Shown here piece by piece: positions 16,758 to 25,341 of a stretch of DNA of 64,000 bases. The position numbers and the translations under genes were made by a program. The stretch covers positions 4,449,470-4,513,469 of the forward strand of contig NZ_CP059557.1 of NCBI RefSeq assembly GCF_022828475.1, in the 5' to 3' direction. The notes beneath the pieces are model-generated. The model did not search any database. It had not been told where the DNA came from and worked only from the letters and a program-made list of their open reading frames with translations. How positions within the stretch are numbered: the stretch's first letter is position 1; every line of letters begins with the position of its first letter. Source of the stretch: Saccharopolyspora gloriosae (GTDB lineage: Bacteria; Actinomycetota; Actinomycetes; Mycobacteriales; Pseudonocardiaceae).

Positions 16758-17282
16758 TCAGGCAGGATTGGTGAACGCCGGTTCTGTGGGTTCCGGTACC
16801 TCGTAATCCCGTTCCCAGCCCTCGCATTCGAGCTTCAAACTCTGAATGGCGACGGCGTTCGCGTTGGCGTCCAGCTCGCCCAGCACCTGGTACTCGCTCG
16901 GCCAGCTGCGGTAGAGCTTGTGCGAGACCGCGACCTGCCCGGCCTCGTTGAGCAGCTGGATCACGATGTCCTTGCGGAAATCCGCCAGCGACACCTCCGA
17001 ACCGAGACCGGCGCCGACCTGCCAGACCTTGTTGGCCCACCGATCGAACTCCGGATCGTGGGTCACGCCGCGCTCCAGCGTGACCCCCTCGAACTCGGAG
17101 CGACCCGGTGCTTTGCGCGGTGAACTCGGGTCCCCGCCGTGGCGATGCTTGACCACCTCGGTGGTGCGCTTCAACGGGCTGATCTTGCTGACGCCCGCCA
17201 CCGTCCGGCCGTCCCAGAGGACCAGGAACTTGAAATTCTTGTACGGGTCGAAACGATGGGCGTTGATCTGGAACTCGGCCAT
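16758..17282 (-). CDS. eCIS inner tube protein (gp19-like phage tail tube family)
   Basis: 174 residues. MAEFQINAHRFDPYKNFKF is the standard start of the T4 gp19-like tail tube family, followed by VAGVSKISPLKRTTEVVKHR and a C-terminal ALQ-type segment (AVAIQSLKLECEGWERDY). Hexamers would stack into the inner tube that carries the effector. The ATG is preceded by GGAGGTG at good spacing, and the gene starts 19 bp after the sheath stop, so both are probably made from one highly expressed transcript. Only one gp19-like tube gene is seen in the window; the CIS_tube protein at 3721-4398 is the adaptor type. Confidence 0.93.
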   Translation of the reverse strand: MAEFQINAHRFDPYKNFKFLVLWDGRTVAGVSKISPLKRTTEVVKHRHGGDPSSPRKAPGRSEFEGVTLERGVTHDPEFDRWANKVWQVGAGLGSEVSLADFRKDIVIQLLNEAGQVAVSHKLYRSWPSEYQVLGELDANANAVAIQSLKLECEGWERDYEVPEPTEPAFTNPA

Positions 17283-17301
17283 GCTTCACACCTCCGGATC
17301 G

Positions 17302-19146
17302 CTAGGCCTGCTGCCCGGCCATCTGCTGGATCGTCACGATCACGAACTCGGCGGGTTTCGTCGGCGCGATGCCCACCACGACGTTGACCACGCCGCGATC
17401 GATGTCCGCCTGGGTGGTGGTGTCGGCGTCGCACTTGACGAAGTACGCCTCGCGCGGCGTGCCGCCCTGGAACGCGCCCTGCCGGAACAGCGTGTGCAGG
17501 TAAGCCGAGGCGTTGAGCCGGATCTGCTGCCACAGCTGCTCGGAGTTCGGTTCGAAGACCACCCACTGCAACCCGCGCCGCAGGCTCTCCTCGACGTGCA
17601 GCGCGAGGCGCCGCACCGGCAGGTACTTCCACTCGCCGTCCAAGGCGTCCGAGCCCGCGAGCGTCCGCGCACCCCACACCACCGAACCCACCACCGGGAA
17701 GCTGCGCAGGCAGTTCACCCCGAGCGGGTTGAGCAGGCCGTTGTCCCGGTCCGTGAGCCGAACCGACAGCGACCGCGCGCCGAGCAGTTTCGCCTCGGTG
17801 CCCGCCGGTGCCTTCCACACGCCGCGGTCGGCGTCGGTGCGCGCGATGACACCCGCCACCGCCCCGGACGGCGGGAAGGAGCGCAGCCTGCCGGAGAGCG
17901 GATCGGTCAGCTGCAGGTGCGGGAAGAACAGTCCGGCGTGGTCGCTGCGCACCGGGTCGAACGCGGCGACCCCGGCGCGGGCCGCGTCCACTCCCGCCCA
18001 GGACGACGGGGCGTCGACGAGCAGGAAGATGCGCCGTTCCCGGCAGATCCGATCGGCCGCCGTGAGCACCATGAGAACATCCTCGGTGGACTCGTAGGCG
18101 GCGAGTTCGGGCAGCGCCAACAGGTTCACGTCGTCGACGTCGCGCAGCGCCTGCAGTCCGGTCTTGCGCGCTTCGGCGCCGATGAGGTCGCGCGGACCCG
18201 GCGGGTCACCGTCCTCCCCGCATTCCAGCGGGAACACCGGCGGCCGCACCGTCTCGTCGAGGCCGAGGTCGCCGGCGCACTCACCGCGGAACCGGACCTC
18301 GTCGGCGGGATCGGTGGATCCGGCGACGGTCTGCAGGCGATCACCGAATGCGGTGACCGTCGCTGCGGCGAACGCACGCTTGCCCGGACCGTCCGGCAGC
18401 GACCGCAGCTTCCGCTCCAGCAGCAGGGCGAACTCGGCGACGGTGGCCGGTGCCTCCCCGTCCTCGTCCGGTTCGTGGATCGTGAAATCCCGTTCCACGT
18501 CACCGATCTTGACGGTGAGCTCCTGGCCCAGGTCGGGCAGCTCGTCGTCGAAGTGGCGCGACACGGTGCCGCTCGCGGCGGGCACGCCCGAGTCGAGCAC
18601 CTCAACGCGGATCAGCGCGGAGGCCGGGTTGACCGCCGTCTCCGCGTAGCGGCCGTGGCCCGGGTCCAGCGACAGACCGCCGAACGCCTCGCGAGCTCCG
18701 CCCCTGGCATCGGAGACCTGCAGGTTGAAGGTCTCCTCCGGGCTGGACGTGTCGTGGTCGACGGTGACGTGCAGGCCGTTGCCCCAGGAGCCGGGCTCCT
18801 TGGCGTGCACGGCGAGCACCGGGCAGTCCTTGCGGCGGTCCGCGGCGTGCAGCACGACCGAGGCGGCCTTGCCGGTGCCGCGCGCGGCCACCCGCACGAT
18901 CAGCGCGACGGCCCCGCCGTTGGCGAAGAACTGGTGCACGGCGTAGCTCAATGCGCTCCGCGAGGTGAGGCCGCCGAAGTGGCGCTCGAAGTCGGCGAAG
19001 CTGGTGACGCGAACGGGCTTGTTGAGCGGCCCGCGCCTGGTATGTCCCACGAACGCGGTCACCGAGGTGGTGACGGTGGTGATGGTGCGCGCGCTACTGG
19101 GGATTTCCTCGACATAGACACCTGGATAGGACGTGTTCGTCGGCAT
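17302..19146 (-). CDS. eCIS contractile sheath protein (phage tail sheath family)
   Basis: 614 residues from the ATG at 19146 with GGGAGGGG just upstream. The start TSYPGVYVEEIPSSARTI and then VTAFVGHTRRGPLNKPVRV is typical of tail sheath proteins. The conserved C-terminal domain (about 500-614) has the usual NLLPLGVN-like region (NPLGVNCLRSFPVVG), VWGARTL and the end VNVVVGIAPTKPAEFVIVTI. Contraction of this sheath drives the tube and spike outward. It is the first structural gene of the operon, and no upstream gene on the same strand is within 600 bp. Confidence 0.95.
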   Translation of the reverse strand: MPTNTSYPGVYVEEIPSSARTITTVTTSVTAFVGHTRRGPLNKPVRVTSFADFERHFGGLTSRSALSYAVHQFFANGGAVALIVRVAARGTGKAASVVLHAADRRKDCPVLAVHAKEPGSWGNGLHVTVDHDTSSPEETFNLQVSDARGGAREAFGGLSLDPGHGRYAETAVNPASALIRVEVLDSGVPAASGTVSRHFDDELPDLGQELTVKIGDVERDFTIHEPDEDGEAPATVAEFALLLERKLRSLPDGPGKRAFAAATVTAFGDRLQTVAGSTDPADEVRFRGECAGDLGLDETVRPPVFPLECGEDGDPPGPRDLIGAEARKTGLQALRDVDDVNLLALPELAAYESTEDVLMVLTAADRICRERRIFLLVDAPSSWAGVDAARAGVAAFDPVRSDHAGLFFPHLQLTDPLSGRLRSFPPSGAVAGVIARTDADRGVWKAPAGTEAKLLGARSLSVRLTDRDNGLLNPLGVNCLRSFPVVGSVVWGARTLAGSDALDGEWKYLPVRRLALHVEESLRRGLQWVVFEPNSEQLWQQIRLNASAYLHTLFRQGAFQGGTPREAYFVKCDADTTTQADIDRGVVNVVVGIAPTKPAEFVIVTIQQMAGQQA

Positions 19147-19762
19147 GCCCCTCCCATTCCTCCGGACGCCGGAATGAATGCTCCTCAGCAAAGGGAAAGG
19201 AAGAAGAAGATGCGCACGATGAACCGCACTCGACCTCGATTCGAAGCCGCGAGAAGTCGACCATTCCCCCACTGATCAATCGGAGTCGCGAAGGCTCCGA
19301 CCATTCGCCCGCCCGGCAGGACCGGGAGCCGTTCCCGGCTGCGACCTGCTGACTCCGGCGCGCGAGGATCAGTTTCTTGAGGCGCCACTCGGAGGTCAAG
19401 CGGTTTACACGAATAGAGCAACGTCACTTTGGTACCACATGCCTGAATCAGATCAACACGGCCACAGTTCCGGCATATACCACCACTGCTCGCCGGACCA
19501 CCGGTTAGCGCATACGGACTATTGGCATCGCCGCCAACGGACCAAGGCGAAACCGGACGATGATCTCTCCAAACCCTCGATTCCGCACTCGATCCGAACT
19601 CCCGACATCGGAAAACCCGCCTTCCGGCGAATGATCGAATCGGGAATTCTTCGAATGCGGGGCGCTGCCGTATTTCCCGAAGTGCGCCCTCGCGCCGCCA
19701 CGAGTTCCGCCTGCCCGCTCGCCGGCGCGCACCTCGAAGCTCGAGCATCGACGGTCACGCTG
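19147..19762. promoter_or_regulatory. Divergent intergenic region upstream of the eCIS operon
   Basis: About 615 bp between the sheath gene (minus) and the PadR gene (plus). Base composition is lower than in the flanking genes, and I see no convincing coding frame or RNA. It must contain the promoter of the eCIS operon, but no clear -35/-10 pair stands out. Confidence 0.4.
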
Positions 19763-19785
19763 ACCTAGGTTATCGTGACATAGGT
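19763..19785. promoter_or_regulatory. Candidate PadR operator
   Basis: Imperfect inverted repeat of form ACCTAnGT-N7-ACnTAGGT, directly overlapping the GTG start of the PadR-family gene at 19784. PadR regulators commonly bind such inverted repeats at their own promoters. Overlap with the start codon suggests autorepression of the padR-P450 pair. Confidence 0.5.
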
Positions 19786-20329
19786 GTGGATCGATGTGCT
19801 GTTGCTGGCCAACCTGGCGAAGCGCCCCTCGCACGGCTATGAGCTGCGCAGACGCGTGGAGGAAAGCACCGGCTACGCGCTGTCGAACAACTCCCTCTAC
19901 CCCGCGCTGCGCCGGTTCTCCGAGGCCGGAGCGGTCCTGCGCAACCCGGAACCGCAGGAAGGCAGGCCGCCGCGGAACGTCTACACGATCACCGAGGTCG
20001 GCCGGGAACTGCTGCACGACATGCTCGCCGACCTCCCCGCCGAACTCGCCGGGGACGAACCGGAGTTCCTGGCTCGGCTGGCCCACTTCGACTGGCTGAC
20101 CGTCGAGGAACGCGCGGGCGTGCTCGACGCTCGCCGCCTCGCCCTCGAACAACGCCGCGACCGCCTCACCGCTCTCGAACGCGGCAGCACCGAAGGCTGG
20201 GGCCGGGAAGCGCTGCGCGAGGCGACCCGCCGAGTCCACGCGGAACTGGACTGGCTCGCCGGAATCCACGCCCGCGCGACCGCGACACCACAGGTTTCCG
20301 CACCACCACAGGAACAGGAGCGCCGATGA
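19784..20329 (+). CDS. PadR-family transcriptional regulator
   Basis: 181 residues. The N-terminal winged helix (about 5-80) has [20 protein letters not shown] and [15 protein letters not shown], the PadR signature; the C-terminal PadR helical domain follows. The start is GTG at 19784. No ribosome-binding site is visible and a TATCGT-like -10 lies close by, so the mRNA may be leaderless. The stop overlaps the P450 start (ATGA at 20326-20329), making the P450 the likely regulated target. Confidence 0.85.
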   Translation: MWIDVLLLANLAKRPSHGYELRRRVEESTGYALSNNSLYPALRRFSEAGAVLRNPEPQEGRPPRNVYTITEVGRELLHDMLADLPAELAGDEPEFLARLAHFDWLTVEERAGVLDARRLALEQRRDRLTALERGSTEGWGREALREATRRVHAELDWLAGIHARATATPQVSAPPQEQERR

Positions 20330-21540
20330 CCACCACCGAACCGCTGCCGCAACTGCCGTTCGACCGGCCCAACGTGCTGGAGACCGCGCCGCTCTACGAC
20401 GTGCTGCGCAAGCAGGCCCCGATCGCGCGGGTCCGCACGCCCGCAGGCGATCCGGCGTGGTTGATCACCTCCTTCGAGGTGGCGCGCACGGTGTTCGGCG
20501 ACTCGCGCTTCGGCCGCTCGCACCCCGCTCCCGAGCAGGCCGCCCGGATCTCGGACGCGGGCATCCTCAACGGGCCGTCCGGCAGCTACGACACGGAGAA
20601 GGCCGCGCACACCCGGCTGCGCAAGCTGCTCACCCCGGCGTTCTCCGCGAAGCGGATGCGGCTGCTCACCGAGCACGTCCGGGAACTCGTCGCGAACTGC
20701 CTCGACTCGATGGCGGCCGCGCACGACGCCGACCCGAACGGGATCGTCGACATGCACGAGCACCTGTCGTTCCCGTTGCCGGTGCTGGTGATCTGCGAAC
20801 TGCTCGGCGTCCCGTTCGAGGACCGCGAGTACTTCCACCACCTGTCCGACCGGACCAGCCGGATGGGCACCGGTGGCGACGCCCTCGCCGCGCGCGCCGA
20901 ATTCGCCGAGTACATGGGCAGGCTCGCCGAGGTGAAGCGCCGCTCCCCTGGTGAGGACGTGGTGACCGACCTCGTCGAGGCTCAGCGGGAAGACCCCGAC
21001 TTCGACGACGACGAGATGACCAAGCTCGCCTCCGGACTGCTGTTCGCCGGGCACGAGACGACCGTGACGCGCATCGACCTCGGCGTGCTGATGCTGCTGA
21101 CCGAGCAGGATCGGCGCGACGCGTTCACCGCCGACCCCGCCGGGCTCGCGCAGCAGACCGTGGAGGAGATCCTGCGACTGGCCGATCCCGGTGGGCTCGG
21201 GCTGCTGCGCTACGCCCACGAAGACGTGACCTTCGGCGAGCAGACCATTCCAAGCGGCGACGCGGTGATCATCCCGACGGGTGCGGCGAACCGGGACACC
21301 GGCGCGTTCACCGACCCGGCCGAGTTCGACCCCGAACGCAAGCCGAACGTGCACCTGTCCTTCGGGCACGGCGCGCACTTCTGCATCGGCGCGAGCCTGG
21401 CCCGCACCGAGCTGAAGGTCGTGTTCACCGAACTCTTCCAGCGCTTCCCGAACCTGCACCTGGCCGTCGACATCAACGACCTCGACGTCCGCTCCGACCG
21501 AGTCACCGGCGGCGTCAAATCCCTCCCCGTCACCTGGTGA
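20326..21540 (+). CDS. Cytochrome P450
   Basis: 404 residues, the usual length for a bacterial soluble P450. The I-helix motif AGHETT is at 241-246, the K-helix ExxR in VEEILR, and the heme-binding loop [10 protein letters not shown] starts at 346 with the axial Cys at 353. It would use a separate ferredoxin/reductase, neither of which is in this neighbourhood. Substrate is unknown; the closest look is to CYP105/CYP107-type actinomycete hydroxylases. It is coupled to the PadR gene and ends just before a cluster of three palindromic hairpins. Confidence 0.93.
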   Translation: MTTTEPLPQLPFDRPNVLETAPLYDVLRKQAPIARVRTPAGDPAWLITSFEVARTVFGDSRFGRSHPAPEQAARISDAGILNGPSGSYDTEKAAHTRLRKLLTPAFSAKRMRLLTEHVRELVANCLDSMAAAHDADPNGIVDMHEHLSFPLPVLVICELLGVPFEDREYFHHLSDRTSRMGTGGDALAARAEFAEYMGRLAEVKRRSPGEDVVTDLVEAQREDPDFDDDEMTKLASGLLFAGHETTVTRIDLGVLMLLTEQDRRDAFTADPAGLAQQTVEEILRLADPGGLGLLRYAHEDVTFGEQTIPSGDAVIIPTGAANRDTGAFTDPAEFDPERKPNVHLSFGHGAHFCIGASLARTELKVVFTELFQRFPNLHLAVDINDLDVRSDRVTGGVKSLPVTW

Positions 21541-21553
21541 CCACCGAAACCGA

Positions 21554-21600
21554 GTGAACGGACCGTTCGACCAATCCCCTTGGACAAACGGTCCGCTCAC
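21554..21600. repeat. Palindromic intergenic hairpin, copy 1
   Basis: Begins GTGAACGGACCGTTCGACCA and ends with the near-complement AACGGTCCGCTCAC, with a short TCCCC loop. It lies 14 bp after the P450 stop. The position and the family at 21644, 21770, 54677, 56389, 59937, 60031, 60126 and 63309 suggest a terminator role. Confidence 0.8.
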
Positions 21601-21643
21601 CCACCCCGCGAAACCACACCGTCGGAGCCTCACCGACCCGAAC

Positions 21644-21696
21644 CGAGTGAACGGACCGTTCGTCCAGTCTTGTTGGACGAACGGTCCGTTCACTCG
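21644..21696. repeat. Palindromic intergenic hairpin, copy 2 (perfect 23-bp stem)
   Basis: Arms 21644-21666 and 21674-21696 are perfectly complementary around a 7-base loop. It is about 92 bp after copy 1, and the spacer resembles the one between the tandem copies at 59937-60176. Confidence 0.85.
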
Positions 21697-21769
21697 GAAC
21701 CACGTGCCGCATCGATGCGGGTTGTGATGCAACGTGCGGAGAACGGTCGCATGATGCGTGGGGATTTCG

Positions 21770-21820
21770 GAGTGAGCGGACCGTTCGTCCGAGCACATGG
21801 GACGAACGGTCCGTTCACTC
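21770..21820. repeat. Palindromic intergenic hairpin, copy 3
   Basis: Arms 21770-21790 and 21800-21820 pair at 20 of 21 positions plus one G/T wobble. Between this copy and the next gene (21821-22122) I see no other feature except the presumable promoter of the secreted protein. Confidence 0.8.
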
Positions 21821-22122
21821 GTGCGTTTGTGCGCGCTGAGCGCCCGCACGATGTTCACTGCGTCCGCTTGGGTGACGACGAAGGTGGGGAACCGCGTCCG
21901 GCCCCTGGGATGGCGTTGTCAGGACCGCGCGGCTCGGCCAAGATCCGCGCTTATGGCAACGCTCACGGAACGGCGCCACGTGGACCTGGGCCGCGTGTGG
22001 AGTTCCTCCTGTAGCTCAACTTTCTGATCCGTCATCGGCGGCGGCTCCGGCCCGTACGGACCCGGCCACCGAGCAGCAATGCTTCAGATCATTCGATTTC
22101 CCTGTGACAGCACGGAGAAAAG

Positions 22123-22866
22123 ATGAGCAACGCACGACGTATCGCCACCATCACCGGAACGGTCGCGGCGGGGGCCGCGCTGTTCCTCTCGACGGGCGCC
22201 CCGGCGTTCGCGGACGAGGGCACCAACGCGGAAACCCCAGCCGCGCCACCGAAGGGAAGTCCCGTCGCGGGACTCGACTTCTTCGCCGGACACCTCGAGC
22301 AATACCACTTCGGCCGGACGATCCTCGGGTTCGATCGCGCGGCGAGCGATCCGTACGACTGGGGCGTTCACCACTTCGTCCCGACGAATCTGGAGACGGT
22401 GACGCGCACGCTCTCCCCGGCTCAGGCCCCGGAGGTGGAGGGCGACACCTGGACGGAAACACCCGCGAACGAGGCCGATCCGGGACACGGTCACGGCCCG
22501 CCCTCGCACGGCGGGCAGCCGCTGCGCGCACCGATCAACCCCCTCGCCGGACCCGAATACTTGGCCAAGTGGGCCAAGAACCCGAATCCGACCGAGGCGG
22601 TGCCCGCGGCGCAGGAGACGTTGCGGCGAAGCGTCACCCCCACTGAGGACCGCCCGCCGAACGCCGTCGACAAGTGGAGCGACAAGCGACCGGCGAACGG
22701 CGAGGAGAGCGGCCCGGTGCTGCTGCCCGCCGAGGTGGCGGGCGTCCCGGCGCAGGCGTCGACCACGGTCGGCCGGTACGCCGCGGGCGTCATCGACACG
22801 GCGGCGGGAACGGCCCCGAACCCGCAGGGTCCGCTGCTTCCGGTGGGCGGCCTGCTCCCGCACTGA
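22123..22866 (+). CDS. Secreted protein of unknown function
   Basis: 247 residues with a Sec signal peptide: basic start MSNARRIA, a hydrophobic core at 9-27, and a cleavage site near AFA-DE (about 30). The mature part is Pro/Ala-rich with few hydrophobic stretches. It contains LDFFAGHLEQYHFGRTILGF near 50 and a His-rich GHGHGPPSHGG near 125. I recognise no enzyme family. It stands alone, followed by a perfect hairpin terminator at 22889-22930. It may be a cell-wall-associated or extracellular actinomycete protein. Confidence 0.75.
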   Translation: MSNARRIATITGTVAAGAALFLSTGAPAFADEGTNAETPAAPPKGSPVAGLDFFAGHLEQYHFGRTILGFDRAASDPYDWGVHHFVPTNLETVTRTLSPAQAPEVEGDTWTETPANEADPGHGHGPPSHGGQPLRAPINPLAGPEYLAKWAKNPNPTEAVPAAQETLRRSVTPTEDRPPNAVDKWSDKRPANGEESGPVLLPAEVAGVPAQASTTVGRYAAGVIDTAAGTAPNPQGPLLPVGGLLPH

Positions 22867-22888
22867 CGCTACCGGTCCGGTGCCGAGT

Positions 22889-22930
22889 GGACGTCCCGTT
22901 CGACCCGCGCTCAGGTCGAACGGGACGTCC
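22889..22930. terminator. Strong hairpin terminator
   Basis: A perfect 17-bp stem (GGACGTCCCGTTCGACC and its complement) with an 8-base loop, 22 bp after the stop of the secreted-protein gene and before the convergent GntR gene. There is no T-run, as is usual in high-G+C genomes. Confidence 0.75.
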
Positions 22931-23026
22931 AGCATCTGACCCGGCGCAAACCTGTTCAACGCCGAAATCCGGGCCACCGCCGGAGCCGGCCACGCTTCGA
23001 GGCGTGCTGCGCTCCCGCCCGGCGGA

Positions 23027-23767
23027 CTACTTCTGGTCGATGTACTCCGTGAGCCGGCCTGCCGCGGTCTCCATGTGGGCGCTCATCGCCTGCGCCGCCG
23101 CGTCCGGATCACCGGTGCGCAGCGCCGCGTAGACCTGCTCGTGCTCGGCGAGCGCGAGATCCGCGTGGTCCTGGTCGGCCAGCGCGCGTTCCACCCACAG
23201 CCGCAGCAGCGAGCGCACGTTCTGCAGCAGCTGCTGGAGCACGACGTTGCCGGAGGCCACCGCGATCCGCAGGTGGAACAGCCGGTCGGCCTCGACGAAC
23301 TTGGCCAGTTCGGTGCGGTGTTCGCGCATTCCGTCGAGCTGCGCGGCCAGGTCGGCCAGGTCCTCATCGGTGCGGCGGACGGCGGCGCTGCGCACCGCGA
23401 GCACCTCCAGCCCGTTGCGCACCTCGACGAGTTCGCGGGTGCGCGGCTCCCCGAGCATCAGTCCCCAGCTGAGCGTCTGCGGCAGCAGTTCCGAGGCGCT
23501 GCCGCGCAGATAGGTGCCGGAGCCGGGCCGGACGTCGACGATGCCGAGGATCTCCAGCGCGGCCAGCGCCTCCCGGATCGCGGAGCGCCCCACTCCCAGC
23601 GAGGCCGCGAGGCTGCGCTCCGGGGGCAGCCGGGTGCCGGGTTCGAGGTCGCCGGTGGTGAACAGGTCGAGCAGGCGCTTGGCGACCGCGGACACCGCCG
23701 TACCTGCGGGCACCGTGCCGAGGGCGGCTCCGAACGCGGCGTCGGGGTTTTCCGGGTACGGGGGCAT
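23027..23767 (-). CDS. GntR-family regulator (FadR/FCD subfamily), likely D-apionate operon repressor
   Basis: 246 residues from the ATG at 23767; an in-frame ATG six codons upstream is less likely. The N-terminal winged helix (about 25-90) has PGTRLPPERSLAASLGVGRS followed by IREALAALEILGIVDVRPGSG. The C-terminal FCD ligand domain has ADRLFHLRIAVASGN and AEHEQVYAALRTGD with the metal-site His residues. It is transcribed away from the transporter-lerK-derI-lerI-oiaC-apnO operon. A perfect GTCAACCGGTTGAC palindrome covers that operon's -35 box, so repression relieved by a pathway intermediate is the natural model. Confidence 0.88.
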   Translation of the reverse strand: MPPYPENPDAAFGAALGTVPAGTAVSAVAKRLLDLFTTGDLEPGTRLPPERSLAASLGVGRSAIREALAALEILGIVDVRPGSGTYLRGSASELLPQTLSWGLMLGEPRTRELVEVRNGLEVLAVRSAAVRRTDEDLADLAAQLDGMREHRTELAKFVEADRLFHLRIAVASGNVVLQQLLQNVRSLLRLWVERALADQDHADLALAEHEQVYAALRTGDPDAAAQAMSAHMETAAGRLTEYIDQK

Positions 23768-23804
23768 GGCCACGCATCCTAGCAAGATCCACGGCTAAAA
23801 ATTG

Positions 23805-23842
23805 GTCAACCGGTTGACAGGTTGAGTGGATTTTCGAATACT
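23805..23842 (+). promoter_or_regulatory. Promoter of the D-apionate operon with overlapping GntR operator
   Basis: The perfect 14-bp palindrome GTCAACCGGTTGAC (23805-23818) overlaps a consensus -35 TTGACA (23814-23819). A 17-base spacer leads to AATACT (23837-23842) as -10. The palindrome has the size and TGGTCAACCG-type core expected of FadR/FCD regulators. Confidence 0.7.
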
Positions 23843-23966
23843 TGCCCGGACGGCGACGCCCGCTCGGACCACCGGTCCGCGCCCGGCCGCCAGGACGGGG
23901 ATCGCATCCCGGCACGGCCCGGCCGATCGCGATCCCCCGCCCGCACCCCGCTTCAAAGGAGTCAAT

Positions 23967-25310
23967 GTGGACACCTCGACCGCCGCGCAGCAGCGCGGTC
24001 CGGGGGTGGAGAAGTCGGCCATTCGCAAGGTCGCAGTCCGCCTCGTGCCGTTCGTGGCCTTGATGTTCTTCGTCAACTACCTGGACCGGACCGCGATCAG
24101 CTTCGCGGCGCCGAACGGGATGCGCGATGACCTGGCGCTCTCGGCGGCCCAGTTCGGGTTCGCCTCCGGCGTGTTCTTCGTCGGCTACCTGCTGCTGGAA
24201 GTGCCCAGCAACATCGCGCTGAACAAGTTCGGCGCCCGCCGCTGGCTCGCCCGGATCATGATCACCTGGGGCATCGTCGCGCTGCTGTTCACCTGGGTGC
24301 AGGACTTCACCCAGCTCGCGGTGCTGCGCTTCCTGCTCGGCGTCGCCGAAGCCGGGTTCTTCCCCGGTGCGGTGCTGTTCCTGAGCCTGTGGGTGCCCGC
24401 CCGGCACCGCGGCAAGATCCTCGCGCTGTTCTACCTCGCGCAGCCGCTGACCACCGTCATCGGCGCCCCGCTGGCCGGGTGGCTCATCCAGCAGCACGGC
24501 GTGTTCGGGCTGGAGGGCTGGCGCTTCATGTTCTTCGGCGTCGCCGTGCCCGCGATCGTGCTCGGCGTCGTGGCCTGGTTCTACCTCGCCGACAACCCGC
24601 GCGACGCGAAGTGGCTCACCGACGCCGAGAAGGACTGGCTGACCTCGGAACTCGCCGCCGAGAAGAAGAGCACGGCCGAGGAATCAGGGCATCACGGCAT
24701 CCGGGCGGTGTTCGGCAACGGCCGGGTGTGGACGCTGGCCATGCTCTACTTCGGCTTCATCTACGGGTTGTACACGCTGGCGTTCTTCCTGCCCGCGATC
24801 ATCGGCGACTTCGAGCAGCGGTTCGGCACCACGTTCGGCGTCTTCGAGAAGGGCCTGATCACGGCGGTGCCGTACCTGCCCGCCGCGATCGTGCTGTACC
24901 TGTGGTCGCGGGACGCCACCAAGCGCGGCCTGCGGTCCTGGCACATCACGGTTCCCGCGATCGTCGGCGCGGTCAGCGTGCCGCTGGCGCTGTTCGCGGG
25001 CTCGCCCGAGCTGACCATCGCGATCATCACCGTCACCGCCTGCGCCATCTTCGCCGCGCTGCCCAACTTCTGGACGCTGCCGACGAAATTCCTCACCGGA
25101 GTGGCCGCCGCCGCGGGCATCGCGCTGATCAACACGCTCGGCAACCTGGCCGGTTTCCTCGCGCCGTACATCACCGGAGCGCTGTTCGACTGGACCGGCT
25201 CCTATGTGGTGCCGATGTTCGTCGTCGGCGCGTTCCTGCTGCTCTCGGCCGTGCTGATGGTGCTGCTCAGCCGCGCCGACCGGGCGGCCACCACCGCCGC
25301 CGCCGAGTGA
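23967..25310 (+). CDS. MFS transporter of the ACS (anion:cation symporter) family, probably sugar-acid uptake
   Basis: 447 residues from a GTG at 23967, which has AAAGGAG 5 bases upstream; a longer frame to 23826 is not conserved. It has twelve predicted membrane segments. The family signatures NYLDRTAISFA in TM1, the VGYLLLEVPSNIALNKFGAR loop, and LGVAEAGFFPGAVLFLSLWV in TM4-5 are those of ACS/phthalate-type permeases importing organic and sugar acids. It is the first gene of an operon for a four-to-five-carbon sugar acid, so D-apionate or a close relative is the likely substrate. Confidence 0.88.
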   Translation: MDTSTAAQQRGPGVEKSAIRKVAVRLVPFVALMFFVNYLDRTAISFAAPNGMRDDLALSAAQFGFASGVFFVGYLLLEVPSNIALNKFGARRWLARIMITWGIVALLFTWVQDFTQLAVLRFLLGVAEAGFFPGAVLFLSLWVPARHRGKILALFYLAQPLTTVIGAPLAGWLIQQHGVFGLEGWRFMFFGVAVPAIVLGVVAWFYLADNPRDAKWLTDAEKDWLTSELAAEKKSTAEESGHHGIRAVFGNGRVWTLAMLYFGFIYGLYTLAFFLPAIIGDFEQRFGTTFGVFEKGLITAVPYLPAAIVLYLWSRDATKRGLRSWHITVPAIVGAVSVPLALFAGSPELTIAIITVTACAIFAALPNFWTLPTKFLTGVAAAAGIALINTLGNLAGFLAPYITGALFDWTGSYVVPMFVVGAFLLLSAVLMVLLSRADRAATTAAAE

Positions 25311-25341
25311 CCGCCGCACATCCCGTCTCGTAGGAGAGCTC

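Noticed and set aside
1-19146. Prophage or type VI secretion system
   Set aside because: No capsid, terminase, integrase, TssJ/L/M membrane complex or ClpV; DUF4157, Pvc15-like ATPase and Pvc16-like cap identify an eCIS.
19185-19748. A 187-residue minus-strand frame upstream of the sheath gene
   Set aside because: Atypical Arg/Ser-rich composition, no motif and no start signal; it lies in the promoter region and part of it would overlap the operon leader.
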